A stretch of 64,000 nt of DNA from Verrucomicrobiia bacterium DG1235 (GTDB lineage Bacteria > Verrucomicrobiota > Verrucomicrobiia > Opitutales > Opitutaceae), in contig DS990592.1 of the NCBI GenBank assembly GCA_000155695.1, positions 2,775,973 to 2,839,972 of the forward strand, in the 5' to 3' direction. A program made the translations under genes and the position numbers. This document shows, in pieces, positions 37,919-48,413 of this stretch; positions within the stretch are counted from its first letter, which is position 1; the number at the start of each line of letters is the position of its first letter. Under the pieces are notes generated by a model, which did not search any database, was not told where the DNA came from, and saw nothing but the letters and a program-made list of their open reading frames with translations.

Positions 37919-38182
37919 TTGGCAGGCCCAAACAGCATAACCAGCTTCCACTACGTTTACGTTCTCGTTTCAGGAGACGGAAAGCACCGTTACGTCGGAA
38001 CGACACAAAACCTCGAACAGCGCCTCAAAAAACACAATTCCGGAGGCGTTCCCCACACGTCCAGGCATGTACCTTGGACCATTGAAACAGCTACAGCGTT
38101 TCGAGCAAAATCGAAGGCGCTCGCCTTCGAGAAATACCTCAAATCAGGATCCGGTAGGGAATTCGCAAGACGGCATTTCTAA
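37919..38182 (+). CDS. GIY-YIG domain endonuclease-like protein (UPF0213-like)
   Basis: An 87-residue protein made of a single GIY-YIG domain. The motif appears as YVYVLVSGDGKHRYVGTT, the catalytic Arg in NLEQRLKKHNSGG, and the metal-binding Glu in ALAFEKYLKSGSGREFARR. These are the residues needed for a GIY-YIG nuclease. No ATG is available: the best start is TTG at 37919, and no Shine-Dalgarno sequence is obvious. The gene lies between two copies of a hairpin repeat directly after a tRNA, which suggests a mobile or formerly mobile cassette. The domain call is good; the target and the activity are unknown. Confidence 0.82.
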   Translation: MAGPNSITSFHYVYVLVSGDGKHRYVGTTQNLEQRLKKHNSGGVPHTSRHVPWTIETATAFRAKSKALAFEKYLKSGSGREFARRHF

Positions 38183-38184
38183 GA

Positions 38185-38254
38185 CCTTCGCTCTCCACTT
38201 CGTTCCAAGCGAAGGCTGTCACGCCGTAGAGCGTCGAGGACGGACTCCAAGTCC
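38185..38254 (+). repeat. Hairpin repeat, copy B, after the GIY-YIG gene
   Basis: Eight-base arms (CCTTCGCT 38185-38192, AGCGAAGG 38208-38215) around CTCCACTTCGTTCCA, followed by CTGTCACGCCGTAGAGCGTC and GAGGACGGACTCC. The loop reads as the reverse complement of the loop in copy A, while the flanking sequence is in the same orientation. It begins three bases after the GIY-YIG stop codon. Confidence 0.88.
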
Positions 38255-38393
38255 TTATATCCTCCCCTCTTTTCAAACTACAGCTCGAAAAGACAAGCGG
38301 CGCTCCACTGGGGCGATATATCCGCAAGTTCAAAGTCGTTTCCCCTGATACGCCGAACCCTCCTAAGAATGTAGAGTTTTGCAAAATCTAGAC

Positions 38394-38431
38394 ATAAAAA
38401 AACGGCGTACCGAAAACTTCGATACGCCGCG
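38394..38431 (-). terminator. Rho-independent terminator of the gltBD operon
   Basis: On the minus strand the stem CGGCGTATCGAA / TTCGGTACGCCG (twelve bases, one mismatch, three-base loop) is followed by seven T. It lies 18 bases beyond the gltD stop codon. Confidence 0.9.
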
Positions 38432-38446
38432 TCACCTAAAAAATGA

Positions 38447-39937
38447 TCAGAGTGGCAAGTAGCTCACGCCCATGAGGTACTTGTCTACCGCTCGGGCCGC
38501 GCCGCGACCTTCGTTGATCGCCCAGACGATGAGGCTCTGTCCACGGCGCGCGTCGCCCGCGGCGAATACGCCGTCCACGCTGGTCGCGTACTTGCCGTAG
38601 TCTGCCTTCACGTTGCTGCGAGGATCCGTCTCAAGACCGAGCTGCTCGATCACGGTCTTCTCTGGACCAAGGAAGCCCATCGCTAGCAACGCGAGCTGAG
38701 CGGGCACTTCCTTTTCGCTACCGGGAACTTCTACAGGCATAAAGCGCCCTTCCGGACTCTTTTCCCACTTCACTTCTACCGTGCGCAGGGCGCGAAGCTT
38801 GCCGTTTTCATCACCAAGAAACTCCTTCGTCATCACAAGATACTGACGCGGATCCTCGCCTTGCATGGCGATCGCCTCCTCTTGGCCATAGTCGACCTTG
38901 AGCACGCGAGCGTACTGCGGCCACTCGTTGCCTTGGGCACGCTCTTCGCTTGGACGCGGCATAATCTCGAGCTGGATAACGCTCTCGCATTCGTGACGCA
39001 GCGATGTGCCAACACAGTCCGTGCCGGTGTCACCACCGCCAATCACGACCACGTTCTTGCCCTTGGCTGAAATGTAGTTGCCGTCCTGATGCTCCGAATC
39101 GAGCAGGCTCTTGGTATTCGCTCCGAGAAACTCCATCGCGTAATGCACGCCATCAAGCTCGCGGCCTGGGACAGGAAGGTCACGCGGCAAAGTCGCTCCG
39201 GTACAAACGACTACTGCATCGTAATCATCCTTGAGACGGGTCGCGGTAATGTCTTTTCCGATTTCGACGCCGCAACGGAACTGAATGCCCTCATCCTCCA
39301 AAAGTTGGATACGGCGGAGAACGACTTCCTTCTCGAGCTTCATGTTCGGAATTCCGTACATGAGAAGCCCACCAGGACGATCCGCGCGTTCGTAAACGAC
39401 GACCGAATGCCCAGCCTGATTCAATTGGTCGGCGCAGGCGAGCCCGGACGGTCCGGAACCGACGACTGCCACCTTCTTGCCGGAGCGCTTTTCTGGCGGA
39501 TTCGCCTCTACCCAGCCCATCTCGAAGGCGCGGTCGATGATCGAAACTTCGTGGTGCTTAATCGTTACCGGCTTCTGGTTGATGCCGAGCACACAAGAGC
39601 TCTCGCACGGAGCGGGACAAACACGCCCGGTGAACTCCGGGAAGTTGTTCGTCTTCATCAGACGCCCAAACGCGTCCTTCCAGCGGCCTTTGAAGATCAA
39701 ATGATTCCACTCGGGGATGAGGTTGTTGACCGGACAACCAGCGATGCCGGTAAAGTGCGCCGAGTCGCCAGCGTGGCAAAACGGAACGCCGCAATCCATG
39801 CAACGAGAGGCCTGCGCCTTGATCTCGTTCTCCGGCATCTCGTTGTGCACCTCTTTCCAATCGCCCAAGCGCGCGATCGGGTCGCGGTCCGTTGCGTTGC
39901 TTCTGTCTGTTTCTAAAAATCCTGTCGGTTTTCCCAT
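38447..39937 (-). CDS. gltD: Glutamate synthase small subunit (NADPH-GOGAT beta)
   Basis: A 496-residue flavoprotein that takes electrons from NAD(P)H and passes them through iron-sulfur clusters to GltB. N-terminal cysteine clusters are [14 protein letters not shown] and [15 protein letters not shown] binds at [15 protein letters not shown] and NADPH at [13 protein letters not shown]; the C-terminal [18 protein letters not shown] is the closing FAD motif. Length is usual. It follows gltB by 36 bases in the same direction and ends at a strong terminator, so gltBD is an operon for ammonia assimilation into glutamate. Confidence 0.97.
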   Translation of the reverse strand: MGKPTGFLETDRSNATDRDPIARLGDWKEVHNEMPENEIKAQASRCMDCGVPFCHAGDSAHFTGIAGCPVNNLIPEWNHLIFKGRWKDAFGRLMKTNNFPEFTGRVCPAPCESSCVLGINQKPVTIKHHEVSIIDRAFEMGWVEANPPEKRSGKKVAVVGSGPSGLACADQLNQAGHSVVVYERADRPGGLLMYGIPNMKLEKEVVLRRIQLLEDEGIQFRCGVEIGKDITATRLKDDYDAVVVCTGATLPRDLPVPGRELDGVHYAMEFLGANTKSLLDSEHQDGNYISAKGKNVVVIGGGDTGTDCVGTSLRHECESVIQLEIMPRPSEERAQGNEWPQYARVLKVDYGQEEAIAMQGEDPRQYLVMTKEFLGDENGKLRALRTVEVKWEKSPEGRFMPVEVPGSEKEVPAQLALLAMGFLGPEKTVIEQLGLETDPRSNVKADYGKYATSVDGVFAAGDARRGQSLIVWAINEGRGAARAVDKYLMGVSYLPL

Positions 39938-39973
39938 GGTCCTGAATTCTCTATCGTAGGTCTTACTTGTGGG

Positions 39974-42900
39974 TTACGCCATGGAGGCGAGGTGCATATC
40001 GAAGGCTTCCACCGCGATATCGTATTCGTTGTCGAACTTGTTCGTGGCGCGGGCCTTATCCATGAGATTGAGCATCCGCTCGTAGTCAGTCGGCATCACG
40101 AGCACGAACTTGCTGAGCATCGCGTCCCAGTCCTCGAGGATTTCCCTCGCGACAGAGGAACCCGTCGCATCGCCATGTTTCTTGATGAAGCTTTTCAGCT
40201 CCTCCACATGCTCTGGCTTTTCGACCGGACCTAAGCGCACCATTTCCATATTGCACTTGGAAGCAAAGCTTCCGTCTTGGTCTAGTACGTAAGCCACGCC
40301 ACCGGACATGCCAGCCGCAAAGTTGCGGCCTGTCTCGCCGAGGATTACTGCCCGCCCGCCGGTCATATATTCACAACCGTGATCGCCAATGCCTTCGACA
40401 ACCGCGCTCACGCCGGAGTTTCGAACGCAGAAACGTTCGCCCGCCATACCGCGAATATAAGCTTCGCCACTCGTACCGCCAAAGAAGGCGACGTTTCCGA
40501 TGATCACGTTCTCGCGAGCGTTGAAAGTGGCATCCTTATCTGGATACACGACCAATGTTCCGCCGGAAAGTCCCTTGCCGAAGTAGTCGTTTGAATCTCC
40601 TTCCAGCTCGAAGCGAACGCCCTTCGCAGTGAAGACTCCAAAACTCTGACCAGCGGATCCCTTGAATTTCACCTTGATCGTGTCGTCCGGCAAACCGTCG
40701 CCCTTGTAGATCTTGGAAATTTCATTCGAAAGCATCGCTCCGACCGCTCGGTCCGTATTCACAATTGGATACGAGAGTTTCACAGGCTCGCAGTCAGCAA
40801 GAGCGGCTGCCGCGTCCTTTATGAGCTTACGGTCAACGATATCGTGGATCAGGTGCTTCTGCTCGATCGTGCGGCAAAGGCTGTCGTCACCCTCAGGCTC
40901 TTGCTTGAAGAGAATCGGCGAGAGGTCGACGCCCTTGTACTTCCAGTGATCGATATCATCGCGGAACTCCAAGCACTGACTCTGGCCAACCATTTCGTCC
41001 ACACTGCGGAAGCCAAGTTCCGCCATGATTTCACGCAGGCCTTCAGCCATCATCGTGAAGAAGTTAACCACGTGTTCGACCTTTCCACGATAGCGGGAAC
41101 GCAACTCGCGATTCTGCGTGGCCACACCGACAGGGCATGTATTCAAGTGACACTTACGCATCATGATACAACCTTCGACGATGAGCGCCGCTGTCGCGCT
41201 GCCCCACTCCTCCGCGCCGAGTAGCGTGGCAACCGCCAAATCGCGCGGCGTCTTGAGCTGACCATCGGTCTGGACAGTGATACGGCTGCGAAGACGATTG
41301 CGAACGAGCGTCTGGTGCGTCTCGGCGAGACCGAGCTCCCAAGGCAGACCGGCATGCTTGATGGAGCTGAGCGGCGACGCTCCAGTGCCTCCATCGTATC
41401 CAGCAATCAATACAACATCCGCGTAACCCTTACAAACGCCAGCGGCGATCGTGCCGACACCAGCCTCGGACACGAGCTTCACGTTGATACGAGCGTCGCG
41501 ATTCGCGTTTTTCAAATCGTAGATGAGCTGAGCCAAATCCTCGATCGAGTAAATATCGTGGTGCGGCGGCGGCGAGATGAGCCCAACGCCTGGAGTTGAG
41601 CCACGCGTCTTGCCGATCCAGGCGTCCACCTTATGGCCGGGCAGCTGGCCGCCTTCGCCGGGCTTCGCGCCCTGAGCCATCTTGATCTGCAGCTCGTTCG
41701 CGTTCGTGAGATAGTAGGAAGTCACTCCGAAGCGACCGGAAGCGACCTGCTTGATCGCGGAACGCATCGAGTCTCCATTTTCGTCCGGCGTGAAGCGGAT
41801 CGGATCCTCCCCGCCTTCACCAGAATTGCTCTTGCCGCCAATACGATTCATCGCAATCGCGAGCGTCGTGTGAGCTTCCCAAGAAATCGATCCGAAGGAC
41901 ATCGCCCCCGTCGCGAATCGCTTGAAAATCTTTTCGACCGGCTCGACTTCTTCGAGCGGTATGCTCGTGCGGTCGGACTTGAACTTCATCAAGCCGCGCA
42001 GCGTGTAGGCGTCGCGACTCTGGTCGTCCACATTGCGGGCGTACTCGCGGAAGGTGTCGACGTTGTTGGTAGCGGTAGCCTGCTGGAGGAGCCGAATCGT
42101 GGTAGGATTGAAGAGGTGACGCTCCCCGTCCTTGCGCCAAGAGTAGTTTCCGCCGGATTCGAGCTCCTGATCTTCGACGACATTGTCATCACTCGGGAAG
42201 CCATTGCGGTGCTTGACCAGCGCTTCGCGAGCTATCTCATCGAGACCAATGCCTTCGATACGGCTGACCGTACCGGCAAAATACTTGTCGATCACCTTCT
42301 TGTTAATACCGAGCGCCTCGAAAATCTGAGCCCCTTGGTAGGACTGCAGAGTCGAAATCCCCATCTTGGAGAAGATCTTGAGCAGACCGCTGTTGACCGC
42401 CTTGGAATAGCGGTAGTACAGGGCTTCGTCGTCATGCTTAGGATCGATGACGCCTTGATCGCGCAACTCCATGAGCGACTCGAGCGCAAGGTACGGATTG
42501 ACCGCAGCTGCTCCGTAGCCAACCAGCGTCGCCACATGATGCGTTTCCCAAACGTCGCCCGCCTCGACTACGATTTCCGCATCCGCGCGAAGTCCCTTGC
42601 GAATCAGGTAATGGTGTACCGCCGCGGTTGCGAGCAGCGATGGCACCGGTGCGTGGTCGCTGTCGATGCTGCGGTGCGTGAGGATGATGATCTGGAAACC
42701 TTCTTCCGCCGCATCTCTCGCGTCACGACAGATTCGGTCGAGCGCTCTCCCGAGGGCGCCTTCCTTGCCATTGGCAGGAAACGTACAGTCGATGCTGCGC
42801 GACTGAAAATGGTCATGGTCGATGTGCTTGATCTTGAGCAGATTCTCGCTGGAGAGAACGGGCTGGCGGATCTCGATTTTGTGACAGTGGCGCGGAGTCT

Positions 42901-44569
42901 CCGAGAGCAAGTTAATCGAGCCGCCAATATAACTCTGGAGAGACATTACCATCTCCTCGCGGATCGGATCGATCGGCGGATTCGTTACCTGCGCGAACAG
43001 TTGCTTGAAGTAACTAGAAAGGTGCTGCGGCTTGTCAGATAAGATCGCCAGCGGATTGTCCGCCCCCATGGAGCCGAGCGGCTCTTTGGCAGTACCAATC
43101 ATCGCGGCGAGGATTAGATTGAGATCCTCTTCAGTGTAGCCAAATGCCTTCTGGCGGGCCGTCATGCTGTACTTACTCTTTTGCACAACACTTCCATCAG
43201 GCTCCGGCAAATCCTCGAGCGTGATCTTGTGCTTCGCCAGCCACTCGCCGTAAGGCTGGCGGGAACTGATGTCCTGCTTGACCTCTTCGTCGGAAATGAT
43301 CCGCCCCTGCTCGAGGTCGGCGATGAAAATCTTGCCGGGCTGCAAACGGCCCTTCCTGATCACGCGAGCGGGATCGATGGTGAGGCTGCCCGTCTCTGAT
43401 CCCATTACCAACATGTCGTCGTCGGTGACGAGGAAGCGCGAGGGACGCAGGCCGTTACGGTCGAGGGTCGCCCCGATTACATTGCCATCGGTAAAGGAAA
43501 TCGACGCCGGACCATCCCAAGGCTCCATAATGCAGGAGTGGTACTCATAGAAGGCCCGCTTGATTGGATCCATATCCTCCTGAGCCTGCCACGCTTCAGG
43601 AATGACCATCATCATGACGTGAGCGAGCGGACGGCCGCTCAAAACGAGCAACTCGATCACCATATCGAGATTAGCCGAGTCAGACATGCTGCGGTCGCAG
43701 ATCGGATGCAGCATCTTGAGCTCCTCGGAAGAAAAGTTGCCGGACTCGAGCAGCTCCTCGCGAGCTCGCATCCAGTTGATGTTGCCGCGCACCGTGTTGA
43801 TCTCGCCGTTGTGCGAGAGGTAGCGGAACGGCTGCGCCAAGCGCCAGGCCGGGAAGGTATTCGTCGAGAAGCGCGAGTGAAACATCGCCATGGCGGAGAC
43901 CACTTTCTCGTTCTGCAAATCAAGATAGTACTCGCGAACCTGAGCAGTCGTAAACTGTCCCTTATAAGTAATGGTGCGCGAAGACATCGAAATGATGTAG
44001 AAATCATTTCCAATGCCGCTCACCGTTTCGCGGGCGAGGTGAATCGTATAGTTGCGAGCGACATACAGCTTCCGCTCGAACTCCTGCGTCTCCATGTCCT
44101 CGGGCTTCTCTATGAAGACCTGCTCGATCTGCGGCTCGGTATCGAGCGCCGCCTGTCCGAGCGAGAAATTGTCCTTGGGCACTTCACGGTAGCAAATAAC
44201 CGACAAGCCGAGCGTCTCTATATTGCTGTTGAGCAGAGCGCGGCACTCCTCGCGCTTCCCTTCCTCAGACGGAAAAAAGACCATGCCCACGCCGTAATTG
44301 CCCGACTGGGGAAGACGGAATCCTCGCTTCGCGCAGTCCTCCACCAAGAACGCATGAGGGATCTGAATCAGCAGACCCGCGCCGTCACCACAGCACACGT
44401 CATAGCCCGTGCCTCCACGGTGCTCCATGTTGGTCAACATAGTGAGTGCGTTCTCGATCACGTCGTGACTCTTGCGGCCCTTCAAATTCGCCACAAAACC
44501 GATGCCGCAGCTATCGTGCTCCAATTCTGGGCGATATAGCCCCTGCTCTATTTTTTGGTCATCGATCAT
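39974..44569 (-). CDS. gltB: Glutamate synthase large subunit (GOGAT alpha)
   Basis: A 1531-residue enzyme that makes two glutamates from glutamine and 2-oxoglutarate. The N-terminal glutaminase domain has the Cys nucleophile in [16 protein letters not shown], near residue 22, which must be exposed by removal of a short propeptide. The FMN-binding synthase domain contains [14 protein letters not shown] and the 3Fe-4S motif [15 protein letters not shown]; the C-terminal gltB-C beta-helix region follows ([14 protein letters not shown]). The ATG at 44569 ([15 protein letters not shown]) is chosen over an upstream one 23 codons away. The upstream region is strongly AT-rich (44667-44710), suiting a strong promoter. 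Confidence 0.97.
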   Translation of the reverse strand: MIDDQKIEQGLYRPELEHDSCGIGFVANLKGRKSHDVIENALTMLTNMEHRGGTGYDVCCGDGAGLLIQIPHAFLVEDCAKRGFRLPQSGNYGVGMVFFPSEEGKREECRALLNSNIETLGLSVICYREVPKDNFSLGQAALDTEPQIEQVFIEKPEDMETQEFERKLYVARNYTIHLARETVSGIGNDFYIISMSSRTITYKGQFTTAQVREYYLDLQNEKVVSAMAMFHSRFSTNTFPAWRLAQPFRYLSHNGEINTVRGNINWMRAREELLESGNFSSEELKMLHPICDRSMSDSANLDMVIELLVLSGRPLAHVMMMVIPEAWQAQEDMDPIKRAFYEYHSCIMEPWDGPASISFTDGNVIGATLDRNGLRPSRFLVTDDDMLVMGSETGSLTIDPARVIRKGRLQPGKIFIADLEQGRIISDEEVKQDISSRQPYGEWLAKHKITLEDLPEPDGSVVQKSKYSMTARQKAFGYTEEDLNLILAAMIGTAKEPLGSMGADNPLAILSDKPQHLSSYFKQLFAQVTNPPIDPIREEMVMSLQSYIGGSINLLSETPRHCHKIEIRQPVLSSENLLKIKHIDHDHFQSRSIDCTFPANGKEGALGRALDRICRDARDAAEEGFQIIILTHRSIDSDHAPVPSLLATAAVHHYLIRKGLRADAEIVVEAGDVWETHHVATLVGYGAAAVNPYLALESLMELRDQGVIDPKHDDEALYYRYSKAVNSGLLKIFSKMGISTLQSYQGAQIFEALGINKKVIDKYFAGTVSRIEGIGLDEIAREALVKHRNGFPSDDNVVEDQELESGGNYSWRKDGERHLFNPTTIRLLQQATATNNVDTFREYARNVDDQSRDAYTLRGLMKFKSDRTSIPLEEVEPVEKIFKRFATGAMSFGSISWEAHTTLAIAMNRIGGKSNSGEGGEDPIRFTPDENGDSMRSAIKQVASGRFGVTSYYLTNANELQIKMAQGAKPGEGGQLPGHKVDAWIGKTRGSTPGVGLISPPPHHDIYSIEDLAQLIYDLKNANRDARINVKLVSEAGVGTIAAGVCKGYADVVLIAGYDGGTGASPLSSIKHAGLPWELGLAETHQTLVRNRLRSRITVQTDGQLKTPRDLAVATLLGAEEWGSATAALIVEGCIMMRKCHLNTCPVGVATQNRELRSRYRGKVEHVVNFFTMMAEGLREIMAELGFRSVDEMVGQSQCLEFRDDIDHWKYKGVDLSPILFKQEPEGDDSLCRTIEQKHLIHDIVDRKLIKDAAAALADCEPVKLSYPIVNTDRAVGAMLSNEISKIYKGDGLPDDTIKVKFKGSAGQSFGVFTAKGVRFELEGDSNDYFGKGLSGGTLVVYPDKDATFNARENVIIGNVAFFGGTSGEAYIRGMAGERFCVRNSGVSAVVEGIGDHGCEYMTGGRAVILGETGRNFAAGMSGGVAYVLDQDGSFASKCNMEMVRLGPVEKPEHVEELKSFIKKHGDATGSSVAREILEDWDAMLSKFVLVMPTDYERMLNLMDKARATNKFDNEYDIAVEAFDMHLASMA

Positions 44570-44764
44570 ATACCTGAAATTTTGTGGTTCTAGTAAATTC
44601 TTAAGTAGCTGACTGCGAGCTCCTTGCCAAAGCCACAATGGGGCCGTATTAGCAGAGGTTAAGTCACGTAATAATAATTATTATAAATAATTATGTTAAT
44701 TTCTATTACAATACATAGAGCTAACAAGACAAAATATTTGGAGCCCAAAGATTTTTCCTGCCCG

Positions 44765-44795
44765 CTCGGATTGATTCAGAGCCTCTCAATCCGAG
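44765..44795. other. Hairpin overlapping the stop codon of the hydrolase gene
   Basis: Ten-base perfect arms (CTCGGATTGA / TCAATCCGAG) with an eleven-base loop at the very end of the alpha/beta hydrolase gene. There is no T-run on either strand, so it is not a standard terminator; it may protect the mRNA end or be coincidental. Confidence 0.5.
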
Positions 44796-45574
44796 CCACC
44801 CATGACGAGCAATTCGACTAGCTCTCTCGGATGAGACCACTGCGGATTGTGGTCCCAGCCTTCCTTCACTACGACCGGCCAGCCGTAGGACACCGCTCGT
44901 CGGTAAAACGGATAAAACGTATCCTGCTCCAGCGAAAGCCCCGGATCGACCAGGTACACGTAAGTGGTCGCCAACTGCAGCCGCGCCTCGTTTTCGAGCG
45001 ATAGCGGCTCCGAAAAACACCTGATCGAATGCGGCACGTCATGCGGAGCCTCCGCGTCGGCAGGAACCCAAGGCGGAATTGAAAAACCATCCTCTATCTG
45101 CCCCGGTCCGCTCGAATCCTCCGAATCTCGCCCGAAAGCGCTGTTCAGGCTCTCACCGTCTTCCGGCACGAGCGCGTCTAGGTAGACGAGCCGCTTGATC
45201 CGCCCCGGCACGCGGTCAGCCGCCCCGGTCACCACCATGCCTCCATAACTATGACCCACCAAAACCACGTCTTCGAGACGCTCCCACTCAAGCAGATTCA
45301 CCACGTCCTGAACATGAAGACTCAAGTCGATCTCTGAGCTCGCCAAGTGCGACCGCTCCCCATGCCCCGTTAAAGTCGGACGATAAACCGTGTGTCCCTT
45401 GGCCTCCAGCAAGCGCTGCACGTCTTTCCAGGCCCAGCCGCCTCCCCAAGCCCCATGCACCAGCACGTAAGTCTCGCCGGAAGAATTCGCCGGAACCTGA
45501 GCAAGGTCAGACGCCCGCGAAGAAATGAGGCCTAAGCCCAAAACGAAAACAGAGAGGTATAGGGTACGAAACAT
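44786..45574 (-). CDS. Exported alpha/beta-fold hydrolase
   Basis: A 262-residue hydrolase with a signal peptide (MFRTLYLSVFVLGLGLISSRA), so probably periplasmic or secreted. The oxyanion region is YVLVHGAWGGGWAW, the nucleophile elbow is VLVGHSYGGMVV, and the catalytic His lies in GWDHNPQWSHP near the C-terminus. It resembles esterases of the salicylate-esterase/EstC type. The start at 45574 is used because the upstream ATG (MVLFKRVG) would bury the signal peptide. Single gene divergent from the GH63-like gene; the substrate is unknown. Confidence 0.88.
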   Translation of the reverse strand: MFRTLYLSVFVLGLGLISSRASDLAQVPANSSGETYVLVHGAWGGGWAWKDVQRLLEAKGHTVYRPTLTGHGERSHLASSEIDLSLHVQDVVNLLEWERLEDVVLVGHSYGGMVVTGAADRVPGRIKRLVYLDALVPEDGESLNSAFGRDSEDSSGPGQIEDGFSIPPWVPADAEAPHDVPHSIRCFSEPLSLENEARLQLATTYVYLVDPGLSLEQDTFYPFYRRAVSYGWPVVVKEGWDHNPQWSHPRELVELLVMGGSD

Positions 45575-45729
45575 GCCTACTCTTTTAAAGAGGACCACCG
45601 CGATAGCTAGAGCATTTTCAAATCTCGAGCTTCAAACCGCGTCCAGCCACCTCGCTATTTGGCAATCACCCAACCGTTTCCCACCGTCACTATTGCAACC
45701 CGACACAGCTTTAATTTCAATCCTCGCCA

Positions 45730-48411
45730 ATGCCTGCTGCTTCAACTCCTAACTCCCAACCACTATTCGACGCGGAGTCCCAACGCCTTCTACAGGAAGC
45801 TTCACGCGAGCAAAACTGGAAACGCTGGGGGACCTACCTCTCCGAACGCCAGTGGGGCACCGTGCGCGAAGACTATTCCGCCGACGGAAACGCATGGAAA
45901 TACTTCCCCTTCGATCTCGCCTCCCTACGATCCTACCGCTGGGGAGCCGACGGTCTTCTCGGGCTCACCGATCGCGAAGGGCGACTCTGCTTTTGCCCCA
46001 CCTTCTGGAACGGCCGAGACTCCATTCTTAAAGAACGGCTCTTCGGACTCTCAAGCGCCGAAGGCAACCACGGCGAAGACTGCAAAGAGCTCTACTACTA
46101 CCTCGACGCCACTCCCACGCACAGCTACTGCAAAGCGCTCTACAAATACCCCCACGCCGCCTTCCCTTACGAAAAGCTGCGCTCGGAGAACGCCAAACGC
46201 ACTCGGCTGGACCCAGAGTACGAAATTCTGGATACAGGCGTATTCGACGAAAATCGTTACTGTGACATCACTGTCGAATACGCCAAAGGGAGCCCGAACG
46301 ACCTTCTCATTCAAATCACCGCCACCAACCGCGGCCCAGATCCCGCTCCTCTTCATCTGCTGCCAAAAATCTGGTTTCGCAACACATGGGCCTGGGGCTG
46401 CCAGCACGAAGGCTGCACCCTGAAACCACGCATCACTCCTGAGAGGGACGGACTTCTACGACTCGAGCACCAAACGCTTGGCACCTTTTTCCTCGCCTAC
46501 GATGCAAACGAGAATGACGAGCTTCCCACCGCTCGATTCACCGAAAACGAGACAGACACCGAAACCCTGTATCAAAAGGAAACCTACACCAAGTTCACCG
46601 GAAACGCATTTAACAACTGGATAATACACGAAGACCAAGCTGCCGCTAGTAGCGAACGCGGCACCATGGCCATGCTGCGCTACTCTAGCTCACTCAAGCC
46701 GGGTGCCTCGCGCGTCGTCCGACTACGCCTCTACTCTGAAAAAGAAGCCCCAAAAAGTGACGCTTTCAAAAACTTCGATTCTATCCTTAAAGCTCGTATC
46801 CAAGAAGCGGATTCATTTTGGAAAAACACCCTAAAGCAAAACGCCTCTTCGGAAAAACTCGCCATCCAGCGCCAAGCCTATGCTGGGCTTATTTGGTCGA
46901 AACAATTCTATCACTACTCCGTAGCCGACTGGCTGCGAGGCGACTCTGCCATCGCGAAACCTCCCGCCGAACGCCTAAACGCTCGCAATGCGTCTTGGAA
47001 GCACCTCTTCAACCGTGACGTAATCTCCATGCCCGACAAATGGGAATACCCATGGTACGCCTCGTGGGATCTCGCCTTCCATATGATCCCCTTCGCCCAT
47101 GTCGACCCAACCTTCGCCAAGAAGCAACTCATCCTCTTCCTGCGCGAATGGTACATGCACCCGAACGGACAAATCCCCGCCTACGAATGGGCCCTCGACG
47201 ACGTCAACCCTCCCACTCACGCTTGGGCCTGTTGGCAAGTCTACCTGATCGGTGAAGCGAAAGGCAGCCCGGATATAGACTTCCTCAAACGCGTATTCGC
47301 AAAACTATTACTCAACTTTACTTGGTGGGTCAACCGGAAGGATATCGACGGAAAAAACATCTTCGGCGGTGGATTTCTCGGACTTGACAATATCGGACTT
47401 TTCGATCGCTCCAAACCCATTCCTGGCGGAGCAACGCTTCACCAAGCAGACGGCACCGCGTGGATGGCTTTCTATAGCGCCACCATGCTCGCCATGGCTC
47501 TCGAACTAGCAAAGACAGACCCCACATTCGAGGACATCGCATCCAAATTCTTCGAGCACTTCATGGGTATCGCCGACGCCATCAATCACCTCGGCGAAAA
47601 CGGTCTCTGGGACTCCGAAACCGGATTCTACTACGACGAAATCCAATTCGCCGACGGCCACTGCGAACGCGTCAAAGCTCGCTCACTCGTCGGCCTGCTC
47701 CCCCTCATCGCAAACCTCACCATCGAGAGCTCCCAACTGGAGGCATTGCCCGCTTTCCGCAAACGTATGCGCTGGTACCTCGAGCACCGCTCCGATATCA
47801 CCGCTACCATGGCTTGTCTCCACAAGTCCGATACCACGGAAAACCTGCTTCTCGCCATTCCCACCGAAGATCGGCTCCGCTCTCTCCTCCGCTACCTCTT
47901 CGACGAAACGGAGTTTCTCTCGCCATACGGAATTCGCTCCCTTTCTAAATACCACGAAAAGAATCCCTTCTCCCTGACTCTTGGCGAAGAACATCACGAG
48001 ATTCGCTACTGTCCCGGTGATTCGGATACATGGCTCTTCGGAGGTAACTCAAACTGGCGAGGCCCGATTTGGTTTCCTCTAAACTACCTGATCATCCAAT
48101 CGCTCAAACAGTACCACCAACACTACGGAGATAGCTTCACCATCGAGTACCCGACAGGCTCCGGCCAGCAAAGAAATCTCAAAGACTGCGCCTGCGATAT
48201 TGAACAACGCCTCACGCGCCTCTTCACGAAAGACACGAACGGACAGCGTCCCTACAACGCAAGCCACCCAATCCAAAGCGCCGACCCCCATTTCTCAAAC
48301 CTCCACCTATTCTACGAATTTTTCAACGGCGACACCGGCCAAGGTCACGGCGCCAGCCACCAGACGGGCTGGACTGCCCTTATCGCGACCTTTCTGCACG
48401 ACCTATCGTAA
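45730..48411 (+). CDS. GH63-like glycoside hydrolase (MGH1-type glucosidase)
   Basis: An 893-residue protein without signal peptide, so probably cytoplasmic. It matches the MGH1/GH63 group of (alpha/alpha)6 glucosidases: N-terminal beta domain ([39 protein letters not shown]), central [36 protein letters not shown], and the C-terminal [17 protein letters not shown]. Catalytic acids are expected in the [10 protein letters not shown] and NSNWRG regions, but I cannot fix them. Such enzymes act on mannosylglycerate, glucosylglycerate or alpha-glucosides. The next gene starts two bases after its stop, so they are co-transcribed. Confidence 0.85.
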   Translation: MPAASTPNSQPLFDAESQRLLQEASREQNWKRWGTYLSERQWGTVREDYSADGNAWKYFPFDLASLRSYRWGADGLLGLTDREGRLCFCPTFWNGRDSILKERLFGLSSAEGNHGEDCKELYYYLDATPTHSYCKALYKYPHAAFPYEKLRSENAKRTRLDPEYEILDTGVFDENRYCDITVEYAKGSPNDLLIQITATNRGPDPAPLHLLPKIWFRNTWAWGCQHEGCTLKPRITPERDGLLRLEHQTLGTFFLAYDANENDELPTARFTENETDTETLYQKETYTKFTGNAFNNWIIHEDQAAASSERGTMAMLRYSSSLKPGASRVVRLRLYSEKEAPKSDAFKNFDSILKARIQEADSFWKNTLKQNASSEKLAIQRQAYAGLIWSKQFYHYSVADWLRGDSAIAKPPAERLNARNASWKHLFNRDVISMPDKWEYPWYASWDLAFHMIPFAHVDPTFAKKQLILFLREWYMHPNGQIPAYEWALDDVNPPTHAWACWQVYLIGEAKGSPDIDFLKRVFAKLLLNFTWWVNRKDIDGKNIFGGGFLGLDNIGLFDRSKPIPGGATLHQADGTAWMAFYSATMLAMALELAKTDPTFEDIASKFFEHFMGIADAINHLGENGLWDSETGFYYDEIQFADGHCERVKARSLVGLLPLIANLTIESSQLEALPAFRKRMRWYLEHRSDITATMACLHKSDTTENLLLAIPTEDRLRSLLRYLFDETEFLSPYGIRSLSKYHEKNPFSLTLGEEHHEIRYCPGDSDTWLFGGNSNWRGPIWFPLNYLIIQSLKQYHQHYGDSFTIEYPTGSGQQRNLKDCACDIEQRLTRLFTKDTNGQRPYNASHPIQSADPHFSNLHLFYEFFNGDTGQGHGASHQTGWTALIATFLHDLS

Positions 48412-48413
48412 CC

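Noticed and set aside
38101-38130. Third copy of the hairpin repeat inside the GIY-YIG gene (CGAAGGCGCTCGCCTTCG)
   Set aside because: It is a palindrome in coding sequence for conserved residues (SKALAFE) and does not share the repeat's flanks; probably codon coincidence, though worth including in a genome-wide repeat search.
41633-43042. 469-codon plus-strand ORF inside gltB
   Set aside because: Antisense to the FMN and central part of gltB; no family features.
44667-44710. Origin or partition site in the AT-rich stretch upstream of gltB
   Set aside because: Only about 45 bases, with no DnaA-box cluster or iterons; more likely a promoter region.
44765-44795. Rho-independent terminator for the hydrolase gene
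   Set aside because: The hairpin is perfect, but no T-run follows on either strand; listed only as a hairpin.
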